Assembly: GCA_017643645.1 (NCBI GenBank)
Contig: JAEPNB010000008.1
Coordinates: 62,001-126,000 of the forward strand
DNA from: Balneola sp.
GTDB taxonomy: Bacteria > Bacteroidota > Rhodothermia > Balneolales > Balneolaceae
Reading direction: 5' to 3'
DNA: 64,000 nt
Position 1 is the stretch's first letter. Each line of letters starts with the position of its first letter. The notes beneath the pieces were generated by a model. It was not told where the DNA came from and did no database searches. It saw only the letters and a program-made list of their open reading frames with translations. The position numbers and the translations under genes were made by a program. This document shows positions 38,809-47,048 of this stretch, in pieces.

Positions 38809-39354
38809 ATGAGATACACATTCCTTTTTATTGCATTGATTTTTTGTTCCACTTTATCAGCACAACCATCTCAGGATTTTTGGAGTTCTATAGAGAAAAT
38901 CTGTGGAAAAGCTTATGAAGGCAAGGTATTGGAAGCTCCGGAAGATGATGCATTCAGAAAACTAAAGTTGGTGATGCATGTCCGTTCGTGCAAAGAGAAA
39001 GAAATAAGAATTCCATTTTTTGCCGGTGAAGATCGTTCCAGAACATGGGTACTAACTCTGGACAATGACAGAATTAAGTTGAAGCACGATCACCGTCATG
39101 AAGATGGCAGCGAAGATGAGATCACTCAATACGGTGGAACAGCTTCCAATCATGGTTTAGCAAATGTTCAAACCTTTCCGGCTGATAGTTTTACAGCCGA
39201 GTTAATTCCTGCCGCTGCAAGCAACGTTTGGTGGATAGAAATAGAAGATGAAAAGTCTTTTACGTATAACCTGAGAAGACTGGGAACGGATCGTTATTTT
39301 AGTATACAATTTGATCTGACCACTGAAATCGAAACTCCTCCGGCTCCCTGGTAG
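38809..39354 (+). CDS. Secreted protein of unknown function
   Basis: 181 residues with a signal peptide (MRYTFLFIALIFCSTLSAQ). The mature chain contains two Cys (ICGKAYEG, VRSCKEKE), a run HDHRHEDGSEDEITQYGGTASNHG, and a conserved-looking closing IQFDLTTEIETPPAPW. No family name comes to mind, but this protein type appears in marine FCB genomes as a conserved secreted hypothetical (recollection only). It overlaps nothing and is convergent with the OsmC gene, 5 bp apart. Confidence 0.65.
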   Translation: MRYTFLFIALIFCSTLSAQPSQDFWSSIEKICGKAYEGKVLEAPEDDAFRKLKLVMHVRSCKEKEIRIPFFAGEDRSRTWVLTLDNDRIKLKHDHRHEDGSEDEITQYGGTASNHGLANVQTFPADSFTAELIPAAASNVWWIEIEDEKSFTYNLRRLGTDRYFSIQFDLTTEIETPPAPW

Positions 39355-39359
39355 TTTCG

Positions 39360-39815
39360 TTAATTTTTATCAGCTACAGTAGTATTAATGCTCATCTCAC
39401 TCATCAGTGTTCTGTGAACAGGGCACTTTTTTGAGATTTCTAACAATTTATCCAGCTGTTCTTGGGATAAATCACCTTTGATGATGAGTTCTTTTTCAAT
39501 AGTATCTATTTTTGAGGATGAACTTTCACAATCCGCACAATCATCTGCATGTCGTTTGTTATGTCGCATTTCGATATAAATATCCTCAACAGGCCATTTT
39601 TTTCCTCGGGCATACATCTTCATGGTCATTGCAGTACAAGTGCCTAAACTCATAAGTAAAAGGTCATATGGATCGGGACCCTGATTTTGTCCACCTTCTA
39701 CACTTGGAGGTTCATCAGAAATGATCTCATGCTTTCCGGCAGTTAGCGTTGTTTTAAAAGGTTCATCAGCCGGTAAATGAACATGAACAATCTTCTTTTC
39801 TTCTGAATCTGACAT
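39360..39815 (-). CDS. OsmC/Ohr-family protein
   Basis: 151 residues with the OsmC fold. The first redox Cys lies in LLMSLGTCTAMTMKMYARGKKWPV and the second in ISKKCPVHRTLMSEMSINT, the spacing of OsmC-type peroxiredoxins that reduce organic hydroperoxides. An additional HADDCADCESSS insert contributes two extra Cys plus His, which might bind a metal; this resembles the OsmC domain subgroup found alone or fused to hydrolases. Monocistronic. Confidence 0.88.
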   Translation of the reverse strand: MSDSEEKKIVHVHLPADEPFKTTLTAGKHEIISDEPPSVEGGQNQGPDPYDLLLMSLGTCTAMTMKMYARGKKWPVEDIYIEMRHNKRHADDCADCESSSSKIDTIEKELIIKGDLSQEQLDKLLEISKKCPVHRTLMSEMSINTTVADKN

Positions 39816-40078
39816 ATTAATCGTTTGAGTTTAGAATTTAGTCTCAATAAGCAAAATAAAGCATCAAGATTCAAAAGAATCTGAGTAATCAATTTTGCTG
39901 AAATCGCTTATATAAAGTATTACGTACCGATATCATCTAATTCTGTTCCGATCTAATGCTGATGTCGTGCTAAAGCCCTTCCTTGTATAAGGAAGAGAAT
40001 TCCTGAATGGATTCTAATTTTATCAACGAGTCCTCCTCCTGTTGTAGGAGGAGACAGAGGAGGTCTTTTCTTTTTTAA

Positions 40079-40192
40079 GGTCATTCCTGCGAAGGCAGCG
40101 CCAAAGGCATGCCTACGGTAGAATCCGGATCGCAATCAAAGAGTGAGATCCTCAAAAAGATCCATATCTCGGGCATTCGCCACGAGATGACT
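40079..40192. repeat. Interspersed repeat, copy 1
   Basis: Starts GGTCATTCCTGCGAAGGCA and continues through a 65-bp core (40128-40192, GATCGCAATCAAAG ... CACGAGATGACT). The core recurs at 40622-40686 with three differences. This copy carries an extra palindromic ~30 bp (CCAAAGGCATGCCTACGG) between the start motif and the core. The start/end motifs resemble widespread 'GTCATTCCTGCGAA' intergenic palindromes. Confidence 0.75.
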
Positions 40193-40313
40193 TTGCTTTT
40201 GAAGATTATTTCTAGCTTATCTGAATCTTTCTGGACCTAAGGAGCGCCCCCCCCTAATCTTAGGGAGGGGACGGGGGTGGGTCAGCAAACGGAGCTTTGT
40301 TGTTGTTCGGACT

Positions 40314-40479
40314 TGCCAAAGGCATCCCTTCGGGAAAAGTCCTCTCTGTTGAACTTGATTCTGAACATTGAATGTGATTTAGATTTGCACAGGTACACCA
40401 GCCAGGGATTTATCCCGCAGCGAATGAAGGCGGGTAAATCGTAAGTCGCAGAACCTGCCCCAAAGGGATGCCTATGGCA
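40314..40479. repeat. Long inverted repeat, 22-bp arms
   Basis: The arm at 40314-40334 (TGCCAAAGGCATCCCTTCGG) is the reverse complement of 40458-40479 with two mismatches. The ~120 bp between the arms include no reading frame. The first arm is itself flanked by GGACTT/AAAGTCC. Possibly a decayed non-autonomous mobile palindrome. Confidence 0.6.
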
Positions 40480-40594
40480 AAGGATCTGCTGGTTTAAAAT
40501 CACGCAACGAAATTTATGCTAGTAGGGCGTTCACGCCCGGCGGTTAATTTCGGGCTGTGATGTTAGCACTCGATCTTGATAAAAACTCAATTTC

Positions 40595-40686
40595 GGTCAT
40601 TCCTGCGAAGGCATGAATATAGATCGCAATCAAAGCGTGAGATCCTCAAAAAGATCCAGATCTCGGGCATACGCCACGAGATGACT
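40595..40686. repeat. Interspersed repeat, copy 2
   Basis: Begins with the same GGTCATTCCTGCGAAGGCA (40595-40613) as copy 1 at 40079 and contains the same 65-bp core (40622-40686, three mismatches), in direct orientation, without the internal palindromic insert. Confidence 0.75.
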
Positions 40687-40819
40687 TCTTCATTCTTAAA
40701 AAAAGCAAAGTAAACCCATCAGTAATAATTTAATAACAGGCTCATTACCGAATGATTACAAGTAATCAATACAGAGATAACACCAATCTGGTTTCTTTAG
40801 TCAAAAATCATCTGCATTT

Positions 40820-41635
40820 ATGAAAAGAAAATTAGATACGGTTGTTATTTCAGATGTCCATCTGGGAACTATTGGTTGTCATGCCATAGAACTTACTCAG
40901 TATCTCAATTCCATAGATCCGAAACGGGTAATTCTGAATGGAGATATCGTTGATATGTGGAATTTTCGGAAGTATTACTGGCCCGAAGCACACATGCACG
41001 TTATCCGCACATTGATAACGATGATGACAAATGGAGTAGATATCTACTACCTGACAGGAAATCATGATGAGACACTTCGAAAAGTATCAAGTCTTCAGCT
41101 GGGTCCTCTTTTTATCAGGGATAAACTGGTGTTAGAACTGAATGGAGAGAAAGTTTGGTTTTTTCACGGTGATATTTTTGATGTGACCATGAAGTACTCT
41201 AAATGGATTGCTAAGCTTGGAGGTCATGGTTACGAATTGTTGATACTTCTGAATCGGTGGATCAACAACATTTCAGAAAAAATGGGATATGGGAAATTAT
41301 CACTATCAAAAAAAATCAAAGACAGCGTTAAAACAGCTGTTAGTTTTATAGATGATTTTGAAGTAACTGCTATGGAACTGGCTATTGATGAAGGCTATGA
41401 TTACGTGGTTTGCGGGCATATTCATCAACCAAAGATCAGGGGATTCGAGAATGAAAAAGGAACGGTTATCTATCTGAATTCCGGTGACTGGATAGAAAAC
41501 CTTACAGCACTTGAGTATGATGGAAACGAATGGTGTCTCTACAGATATGAAGAAGATATTCTGATGAAAGATCCGCCAAGAGTTAATCAGATGTTCAAAA
41601 GCAACGTAAATGAAAATATAAGTATGCACGGATGA
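40820..41635 (+). CDS. Metallophosphoesterase, UDP-2,3-diacylglucosamine diphosphatase-like (LpxH family)
   Basis: 271 residues. Calcineurin-type motifs: SDVHLG (Asp/His), NGDIVDMW (Asp), TGNHDETL (Asn-His-Asp), FFHGDIFD (His) and VVCGHIHQP (His-x-His). In Gram-negatives LpxH removes UMP from UDP-2,3-diacylglucosamine in lipid A synthesis; FCB genomes have longer LpxH-like enzymes of this sort. Its 3' end overlaps the glycosyltransferase gene by 4 bp (ATGA), so the two are translationally coupled and may act on one lipid or saccharide. Confidence 0.88.
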   Translation: MKRKLDTVVISDVHLGTIGCHAIELTQYLNSIDPKRVILNGDIVDMWNFRKYYWPEAHMHVIRTLITMMTNGVDIYYLTGNHDETLRKVSSLQLGPLFIRDKLVLELNGEKVWFFHGDIFDVTMKYSKWIAKLGGHGYELLILLNRWINNISEKMGYGKLSLSKKIKDSVKTAVSFIDDFEVTAMELAIDEGYDYVVCGHIHQPKIRGFENEKGTVIYLNSGDWIENLTALEYDGNEWCLYRYEEDILMKDPPRVNQMFKSNVNENISMHG

Positions 41636-42636
41636 GAATTCTTTACGGAGTACAAGGAACCGGTCATGGACATATAAGCAGAGCAAAAGTCATTATTCCA
41701 TTATTGAGAGAAATAGCCGATGTAGATGTATTGATAAGTGGCTACAATTTTAATCTGGAGTTGGATGGAAAAATTGCTTTTAAAAAGAGAGGAATCAGCC
41801 TTTCGTATGATAGCAAAGGAGCAATAGATATTATGGAAACGGCATTGGCACTTAAACCGGTTCGTTTTATCAAAGATATGCAAACAATTCCGGCTCAGGA
41901 ATACGATTTCGTGATCTCCGATTTCGAGCCGGTAACGGCATGGGCTGCACAAAAGGCCGGTGTGCAGTGTCTTGGGTTAAGTCATCAGGCAGCATTTCTT
42001 TCCAAAAAAACTCCCCGACCTTCAAAAAAATCAATAGTTGCAGAAGGCATCATCAAACATTTTGCTCCTTGCGATGAAGCTGTTGGCACACATTACAAAA
42101 GATACGACGATTTTATAGAGCCGCCGATTCTGAGACCACTTATCAAAGAATTAAACCCAACAATTGGCGGGCATATTACGGTATATCTTCCGGCTTTTGA
42201 TCACGAAACATTAGTCACTTTATTCAGACAAATTCCGGAAATAAAATGGGAAGTATTTTCTTCTTCTTGTGATGCAGCTTATCAGAAATACAATACAAAA
42301 GTTAATCCTGTAGGGAATGAGATTTTTTTAAAAAGTTTCGAGAGTTCATTGGGACTTCTTTGCTCGGCAGGTTTTGAAGGACCTTCTGAAGCCATGTATC
42401 TTGGTAAAAAGCTTTTAGTGATACCAATCAGGAATCAATATGAACAAATCTGTAATGCTGTAGCATTGGAAGAAATAGGTGCCCGCGCCATTTATAATAT
42501 CAAGCCGGATTTCACAGATCAATTAAGAGATTGGATCAGGAATGGGAAGGTAATTCAGCTTGATGAGGTCTGTGATGAACAGAAGTTAGTAAATAAGATT
42601 GCTGAATTTGGGATGAGGGAAGTAGTTTCAGTATAA
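41632..42636 (+). CDS. Glycosyltransferase (MJ1255/MurG-like GT-B)
   Basis: 334 residues. N-terminal MRILYGVQGTGHGHISRAKVIIPLLRE has the Gly-rich GT-B loop with GHGHI(S)R; the C-terminal half has CSAGFEGPSEAMYLGKKLLVIPIRNQYEQICNAVAL, the acceptor-proximal motif of MurG/MGT-type transferases that use a nucleotide sugar. Such 'glycosyltransferase family proteins' of this size often sit after an LpxH-like phosphoesterase, as here. Donor and acceptor unknown. Convergent with the DinB gene two bases away. Confidence 0.82.
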   Translation: MRILYGVQGTGHGHISRAKVIIPLLREIADVDVLISGYNFNLELDGKIAFKKRGISLSYDSKGAIDIMETALALKPVRFIKDMQTIPAQEYDFVISDFEPVTAWAAQKAGVQCLGLSHQAAFLSKKTPRPSKKSIVAEGIIKHFAPCDEAVGTHYKRYDDFIEPPILRPLIKELNPTIGGHITVYLPAFDHETLVTLFRQIPEIKWEVFSSSCDAAYQKYNTKVNPVGNEIFLKSFESSLGLLCSAGFEGPSEAMYLGKKLLVIPIRNQYEQICNAVALEEIGARAIYNIKPDFTDQLRDWIRNGKVIQLDEVCDEQKLVNKIAEFGMREVVSV

Positions 42637-42638
42637 TC

Positions 42639-43169
42639 TTATTCCTTCAGATAATTTTCGCGAATAATTTCCAGATGGTGTAATTCGTGCCCGGCAATGA
42701 TAAACGCCAAAGATCTTACACTAAATTCAACTTCACTGGCTAAACCTGTTCTACCGATCATTTCTTTGGTCATATTTTGAAATAAATGGATAGTAGATGT
42801 GCGAACGGCTAAATATTCGTTGCAAAGGTTTGCAACAGATCTGGAATTATAGTTAGAGTCTTTCATCCATTCGTCTTGGTCCATTCCCGGAAGCGGTGTC
42901 TTATCACCTCTGCTGATAGACAGCGCACGGTAGGCGAATACACGTTCCGTTTCTATCATATGACCGATCATTTGTTTTAACGTCCATTTTCCATCGGCAT
43001 AAGGTGTTAATGCTTTATCTCCCCTAATGGCATTTGCGATGGTATAGAACTCATGCATTTGGGAATTCAATAATGAAATCACATTCTCCTTAGGCACATT
43101 ATTGACATAGGAAGAATAAAAATGAGCGTATTCCGAAGACTTTGGATATTCGTTGTCCCAATTTTTCAT
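42639..43169 (-). CDS. DinB-family four-helix-bundle protein
   Basis: Start placed at 43169 (MKNWDNEYPKSS), giving 176 residues; the frame runs 26 codons further up but that part is not DinB-like and would begin inside the terminator region. DinB fold elements: YADGKWTLKQMIGHMIETERVFAYRALSISRGD with the first His metal ligand, and SLAFIIAGHELHHLEIIRENYL with the closing His-x-x-x-His pair. Metal-dependent DinB/YfiT proteins act as thiol transferases, but the role of this copy is unknown. A second DinB gene lies at 57055-57588. Confidence 0.85.
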   Translation of the reverse strand: MKNWDNEYPKSSEYAHFYSSYVNNVPKENVISLLNSQMHEFYTIANAIRGDKALTPYADGKWTLKQMIGHMIETERVFAYRALSISRGDKTPLPGMDQDEWMKDSNYNSRSVANLCNEYLAVRTSTIHLFQNMTKEMIGRTGLASEVEFSVRSLAFIIAGHELHHLEIIRENYLKE

Positions 43170-43219
43170 AGATAGATAATTAGTTGCTGAACAATATATA
43201 GTTTGAACTTTAAACCACA

Positions 43220-43254
43220 AAAAAACCCAATGTATTTTTCGATACATTGGGTTG
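43220..43254 (-). terminator. Terminator of the M16 peptidase operon
   Basis: AACCCAATGTAT (43224-43235) pairs with ATACATTGGGTT (43242-43253); on the minus strand the stem is followed by a T run. It lies just downstream of the 43273 stop. Confidence 0.88.
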
Positions 43255-43272
43255 TAAATGGTTAACTATAAT

Positions 43273-45336
43273 TTAGTTAACCTCTATAGATTCAACTTCT
43301 GAACTTGAGGAAACCTGCCCATCTGTCTTCGTTTCTTGAGCAAAAGCATAAGCCACTCCATTAGTAACTTTCCAATCAGAATATGAAGTGATAGTTTCAA
43401 CTTCCTTACCCATTTGTGGATTGAATGAACTTACTTTTGAAAAAGCGGGTAACGCTGTGGTTGGATCCAGTAAGAAAGTTATGGTGCTTGCTGATTGTAC
43501 TTTAAGGACTATGAAATTTTCTCCATTCATTTGTTCCATACCTAAATACTCAGCATTTAGCTTATCTGCATTCAGTGCTACATTTATGTAACTGTTTTTA
43601 ACATCATCAACCATAGGCTTGGTCATTGCAAATGGCAATGCTTGTTCCTGTCCCATCATTATCATTTTGCCGGCTCCATTTTCAACCATCATTTTCATAC
43701 TTCCCTGTGGAGTTTCAAGAGTAGCATCAATACTATAATCAGTATACGAAATGGATGCAGTATTCTTGATGGACATAGTGCCCGACGGCGTTGCCTGATC
43801 AATAGTACTTACTGTTGTGATTGTTTCCAGATTAGTGCCTGGTTCAATTACAGCATCAGCCATTTTTCCAAGCCATTCTTTTCCTTTTGCAGCATCACCG
43901 GTTACTTCTGCTTTATCTGATTTTGGTGTGGGGATAGTGATATCAATTTCATTCACGTTTCCATATTTCTGTAACTGATCACCAACTTCTTCTGCGTTAC
44001 CAACAACAAGGATCTGTACTTTATCAGGATTTAAATATTCTTTAGCTACATCCTGAATATCAGAGACGGTTACTTTTTTAAGCTCTTCCACATATTTATC
44101 AAAAGCATCTTTTGAAAGACCGTTGTATTCATTGCTAATTCTTTCATTCAGAATTTTTTGTTTACTGTCGTATCTGAATACCAAAGAATTCAGGAATCTG
44201 TCTCTGGCGTCATCGAGCTCCTTTTTGGTAACAGGATTTGTTTGCATTTTTTCTACTTCAACAATTAGTGCGTCAATGGCTTCAGCTGTAGTTGAACTCT
44301 TTGTCATTACAAAAAGTGAAAATGTGCCGGGATAATTAATATTGCTTCCATATCCGCCACCTACTGCATAAGCTAATCCAAGATCAGTTCTTACAGTTTG
44401 GAATAAACGACCTGCAAAACCACCACCAAGAATCTGATTCATCATCTGAAGTTTTGCATAGTCAGGATTCTCTCTCAAACCACCAATATGACCTACCAAA
44501 ACATAACTCTGGTTAACATCAGATTTGTTGATGAAATTAACGGTTGATGGAAAGCTGTAATTTACTTCAGGATAGATAAGATTGTTTTCTGTTCCTGCAG
44601 GTAAACTACCAAAGGCTTTTTCAAGTTTCCTTTTCATCTCTTTGGTATCAAAATCACCGATAACACCAAAAGTCATGTTATTACCAACAAAGGCTTCTTT
44701 ATGGAAAGCTACGATATCTTCCCTTGAAATCGCATCAAGAGTAGCATATTCTATTTGTCGTGTTAGCGGTGAGTTTTCGCCATAGATTAATTTGCTGTAC
44801 TCTCTGTTAGCGATACTACCCTGATCATCATTTCTTCGGGATATTCCGCTTTTACGTTGAGTTTTAGAAAGCTCTATTTTGTCTTCCGGAAAAAGAGGAT
44901 TACTTACCAAATCAACAAAAACCGGTAATAATTCATCAAAGTCTTCTTTCAGAATGTTCATAGAAGCACTTCCCGATCCTTGACCTATAAAAGTGCTCAT
45001 GAAAGCGGCTTTGTCTTCTAACAGAACATTCAGTTCATCAGCGGGATAGTTTTCCGATCCGCCCTCACGGATCAATTCTCCCGTAATACTGGCAAGGCCT
45101 TCTTTACCGGAAGGATCCTGCAAACTTCCTGTTCTTATAGTTGCTGTGATTCGAATCAAAGGAAGTTCTTTGTCTTCAACTAAGTAGAATTTGATTCCAT
45201 TATCCAGTTGAAACTCCTCAACATTAGCTTTTTTGAATTCATTAAGCTTAGGATATTTGATCTCATCATATCTCTTTTGAGCCGCTGCGGTTACAGCGAA
45301 CATCATCAGTAAAGTAAATAAAAGTGTACGTTTCAT
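43273..45336 (-). CDS. M16-family peptidase subunit without zinc motif, with C-terminal carrier-like domain
   Basis: Start placed at 45336 (MKRTLLFTLLMM...), which gives a signal peptide ending AAAQ; four codons upstream remain open. Residues about 40-450 form two M16 domains. The zinc motif HxxEH is absent (GLASITGELI at its place), whereas the substrate-binding Arg/Tyr pair of the second domain is present (VRTDLGLAYAVGGGYG). That is the composition of the non-catalytic partner in split bacterial M16B enzymes. Residues about 480-687 are an extra beta-rich domain (SGTMSIKNTASISYTDYSIDATLETPQG) resembling LolA/LppX-type lipoprotein carriers. Second gene of an operon, about 35 bp after the zinc-bearing subunit; secreted. 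Confidence 0.85.
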   Translation of the reverse strand: MKRTLLFTLLMMFAVTAAAQKRYDEIKYPKLNEFKKANVEEFQLDNGIKFYLVEDKELPLIRITATIRTGSLQDPSGKEGLASITGELIREGGSENYPADELNVLLEDKAAFMSTFIGQGSGSASMNILKEDFDELLPVFVDLVSNPLFPEDKIELSKTQRKSGISRRNDDQGSIANREYSKLIYGENSPLTRQIEYATLDAISREDIVAFHKEAFVGNNMTFGVIGDFDTKEMKRKLEKAFGSLPAGTENNLIYPEVNYSFPSTVNFINKSDVNQSYVLVGHIGGLRENPDYAKLQMMNQILGGGFAGRLFQTVRTDLGLAYAVGGGYGSNINYPGTFSLFVMTKSSTTAEAIDALIVEVEKMQTNPVTKKELDDARDRFLNSLVFRYDSKQKILNERISNEYNGLSKDAFDKYVEELKKVTVSDIQDVAKEYLNPDKVQILVVGNAEEVGDQLQKYGNVNEIDITIPTPKSDKAEVTGDAAKGKEWLGKMADAVIEPGTNLETITTVSTIDQATPSGTMSIKNTASISYTDYSIDATLETPQGSMKMMVENGAGKMIMMGQEQALPFAMTKPMVDDVKNSYINVALNADKLNAEYLGMEQMNGENFIVLKVQSASTITFLLDPTTALPAFSKVSSFNPQMGKEVETITSYSDWKVTNGVAYAFAQETKTDGQVSSSSEVESIEVN

Positions 45337-45371
45337 AATAATATTCATTGGTTTAAACTCTTTTGATGTAA

Positions 45372-46880
45372 TTAGGAGTCTGCTTTAACAGTAGCTCCGA
45401 CTGTGCGGGTTTGTTTGATGAGGTATTTATTAGCAACTCGTTGTAAGTCGTCTAATGTCACATCGTTGTATCTTTCCAGCTGCAAAAATACATCTCTCCA
45501 ATCCCCTTTAGTCATGTATGTTGAAGCAAAGTTCAGAGCGAGCCCTGTATTATTTGCTAAACCACGGATAATACCAGCTCTGATATTTGTTCGGGCTCTG
45601 TCCAATTCTTCCTGTGTGATAGAGCCATTTTTCACGATCTCAATTTCATCGTAAATTCGTTGCTCTAAAGTATCCAGTTCTACTCCCTGGTTAGGAACTG
45701 CAAGAGTCAAGAATAATGAACCAAATCTTGTTCCCGGAAAACCATTAAACGCAGCAACCTGAAGAGCGAGTTTTTCTTCTTCAACAAGTTTTTGATATAA
45801 CACAGAAGTTCTGCCGCTTGAAATTATATTTCCAAGCAAGGAAAGTGCTTCAAAATCTTCATCAGAATCAGAAACTCCATGATATCCAATGATCATAATT
45901 GGTTGAGAGTTACCTTCGATAGTAAATCTGCGCTCACCTCGCTGAGTAGGCTCTACAGTGGTAACAGGTGGAGCAACCTTTCCTTTTCCTCTGAAATCCC
46001 CGAAGTATTCTTCAGCCAATTTTTTCATTCTTTTTGGGTCCACGTCACCGGCGATAGCAATTGTGATGTTACTTGGAACATAATATTTGTCATAAAAATC
46101 GCGAGCATCTTCAATAGTAGTTGCTGTAATGTCTGAGTTCCAGCCAACAACCGGACGACCGTAAGGGTGAGCGGTATATGCCACTGCAACAAACTCCTCA
46201 ATTAAACGGCCGATAGGATTGGATTCGGTTCGCATTCGTCTCTCTTCGCGCACTACTTCCTTTTCTACATAAAACTCTCTGTAAGTAGGATTTTTAAAAC
46301 GATCCGCTTCTAAATTAAACCAAAGTTCTGCTTTATTGGAGGGAAGGCTGTAATAGTAATTTGTAAGATCAGCGCCAGTAGAGGCATTTAACCCGGTACC
46401 ACCATTATTTTGTATGATCTCAGAGAATTCATTATTCACAACAAAGGTTTTTGCTTTTCCCTGCAACTCCTCAAACTTAGCCCATTTTTCTGCTAACATT
46501 GCAGTGTCCGGGTTTGCACTAAACTTCTCATACAACCAGGCTTGATAAGCTTGATCCATTTGGTCGATAACTTTCTTTTCTTCATCCCAGTCAGTGGTGC
46601 CAATGTATTTAGTGCCTTTGAATGCCATATGTTCAAAAATGTGAGCTATTCCGGTATTACCAACCGGTTCATCAGCTCCACCAACATTTACATGAGTATA
46701 AAAGCTGGCAACCGGTGCTTCATGACGCTCGATGATGATGAAATGGAGTCCGTTATCAAGCGTAAACTCAGTAACTTTATTCTCAAACTCTGCGAGGTTT
46801 TGAGCACTTGCCTGATACCCAATCATCCCGGAGAGAAGAACAGAACAAAGAAGTACTCGAATTGATTTATATAAACGCAT
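45372..46880 (-). CDS. M16-family zinc metallopeptidase subunit
   Basis: 502 residues. Signal peptide (about 1-27). The inverted zinc motif is intact: His80-Ile-Phe-Glu83-His84 in IAHIFEHMAFKGT, with the third-ligand region REERRMRTESNPIGRL downstream. The second M16 domain (from about 255) has no obvious Arg/Tyr pair. Together with the neighbour at 43273 it forms a complementary pair, as in heterodimeric M16B proteases that digest peptides in the periplasm. First gene of the operon. Confidence 0.92.
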   Translation of the reverse strand: MRLYKSIRVLLCSVLLSGMIGYQASAQNLAEFENKVTEFTLDNGLHFIIIERHEAPVASFYTHVNVGGADEPVGNTGIAHIFEHMAFKGTKYIGTTDWDEEKKVIDQMDQAYQAWLYEKFSANPDTAMLAEKWAKFEELQGKAKTFVVNNEFSEIIQNNGGTGLNASTGADLTNYYYSLPSNKAELWFNLEADRFKNPTYREFYVEKEVVREERRMRTESNPIGRLIEEFVAVAYTAHPYGRPVVGWNSDITATTIEDARDFYDKYYVPSNITIAIAGDVDPKRMKKLAEEYFGDFRGKGKVAPPVTTVEPTQRGERRFTIEGNSQPIMIIGYHGVSDSDEDFEALSLLGNIISSGRTSVLYQKLVEEEKLALQVAAFNGFPGTRFGSLFLTLAVPNQGVELDTLEQRIYDEIEIVKNGSITQEELDRARTNIRAGIIRGLANNTGLALNFASTYMTKGDWRDVFLQLERYNDVTLDDLQRVANKYLIKQTRTVGATVKADS

Positions 46881-47048
46881 TACGATAGATTTAATAATAG
46901 TTTAGATTGTAAGATAGAGACCTTTTAAAATGAATGATTTTAAGTCAATATCAAAAATTTTTGTTAGCAAAATTAATACGGGAATTACATTTCTTTAGTT
47001 ACCTGTTTTCTTGTTATTTTGTCCGAAATTTGAACTTTATTCTAACTC

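Larger units (their letters stand above)
39816..40819. other. 1-kb gene-free block dense in palindromic and direct repeats
   Basis: No credible coding frame on either strand. From about 39970 it holds successive hairpins: CTTCCTT/AAGGAAG (39978-39995), CTCCTCCT/AGGAGGAG (40033-40053), C-rich CCCCTA/TAGGG palindrome (about 40247-40270), GGGCGT/ACGCCC (40525-40538), plus a long inverted repeat and a direct repeat described separately. The last ~130 bp before 40820 are AT-rich and probably contain the promoter of the phosphoesterase operon. Confidence 0.75.

Noticed and set aside
39953-40503. Short minus-strand frames of 60 and 73 codons inside the repeat island
   Set aside because: They are composed of the palindromic repeat sequence itself and have no start-region or family support.
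40079-40686. Direct repeats considered as a CRISPR array
   Set aside because: Only two copies, about 500 bp apart, with internal insertion and no regular spacers or cas genes.
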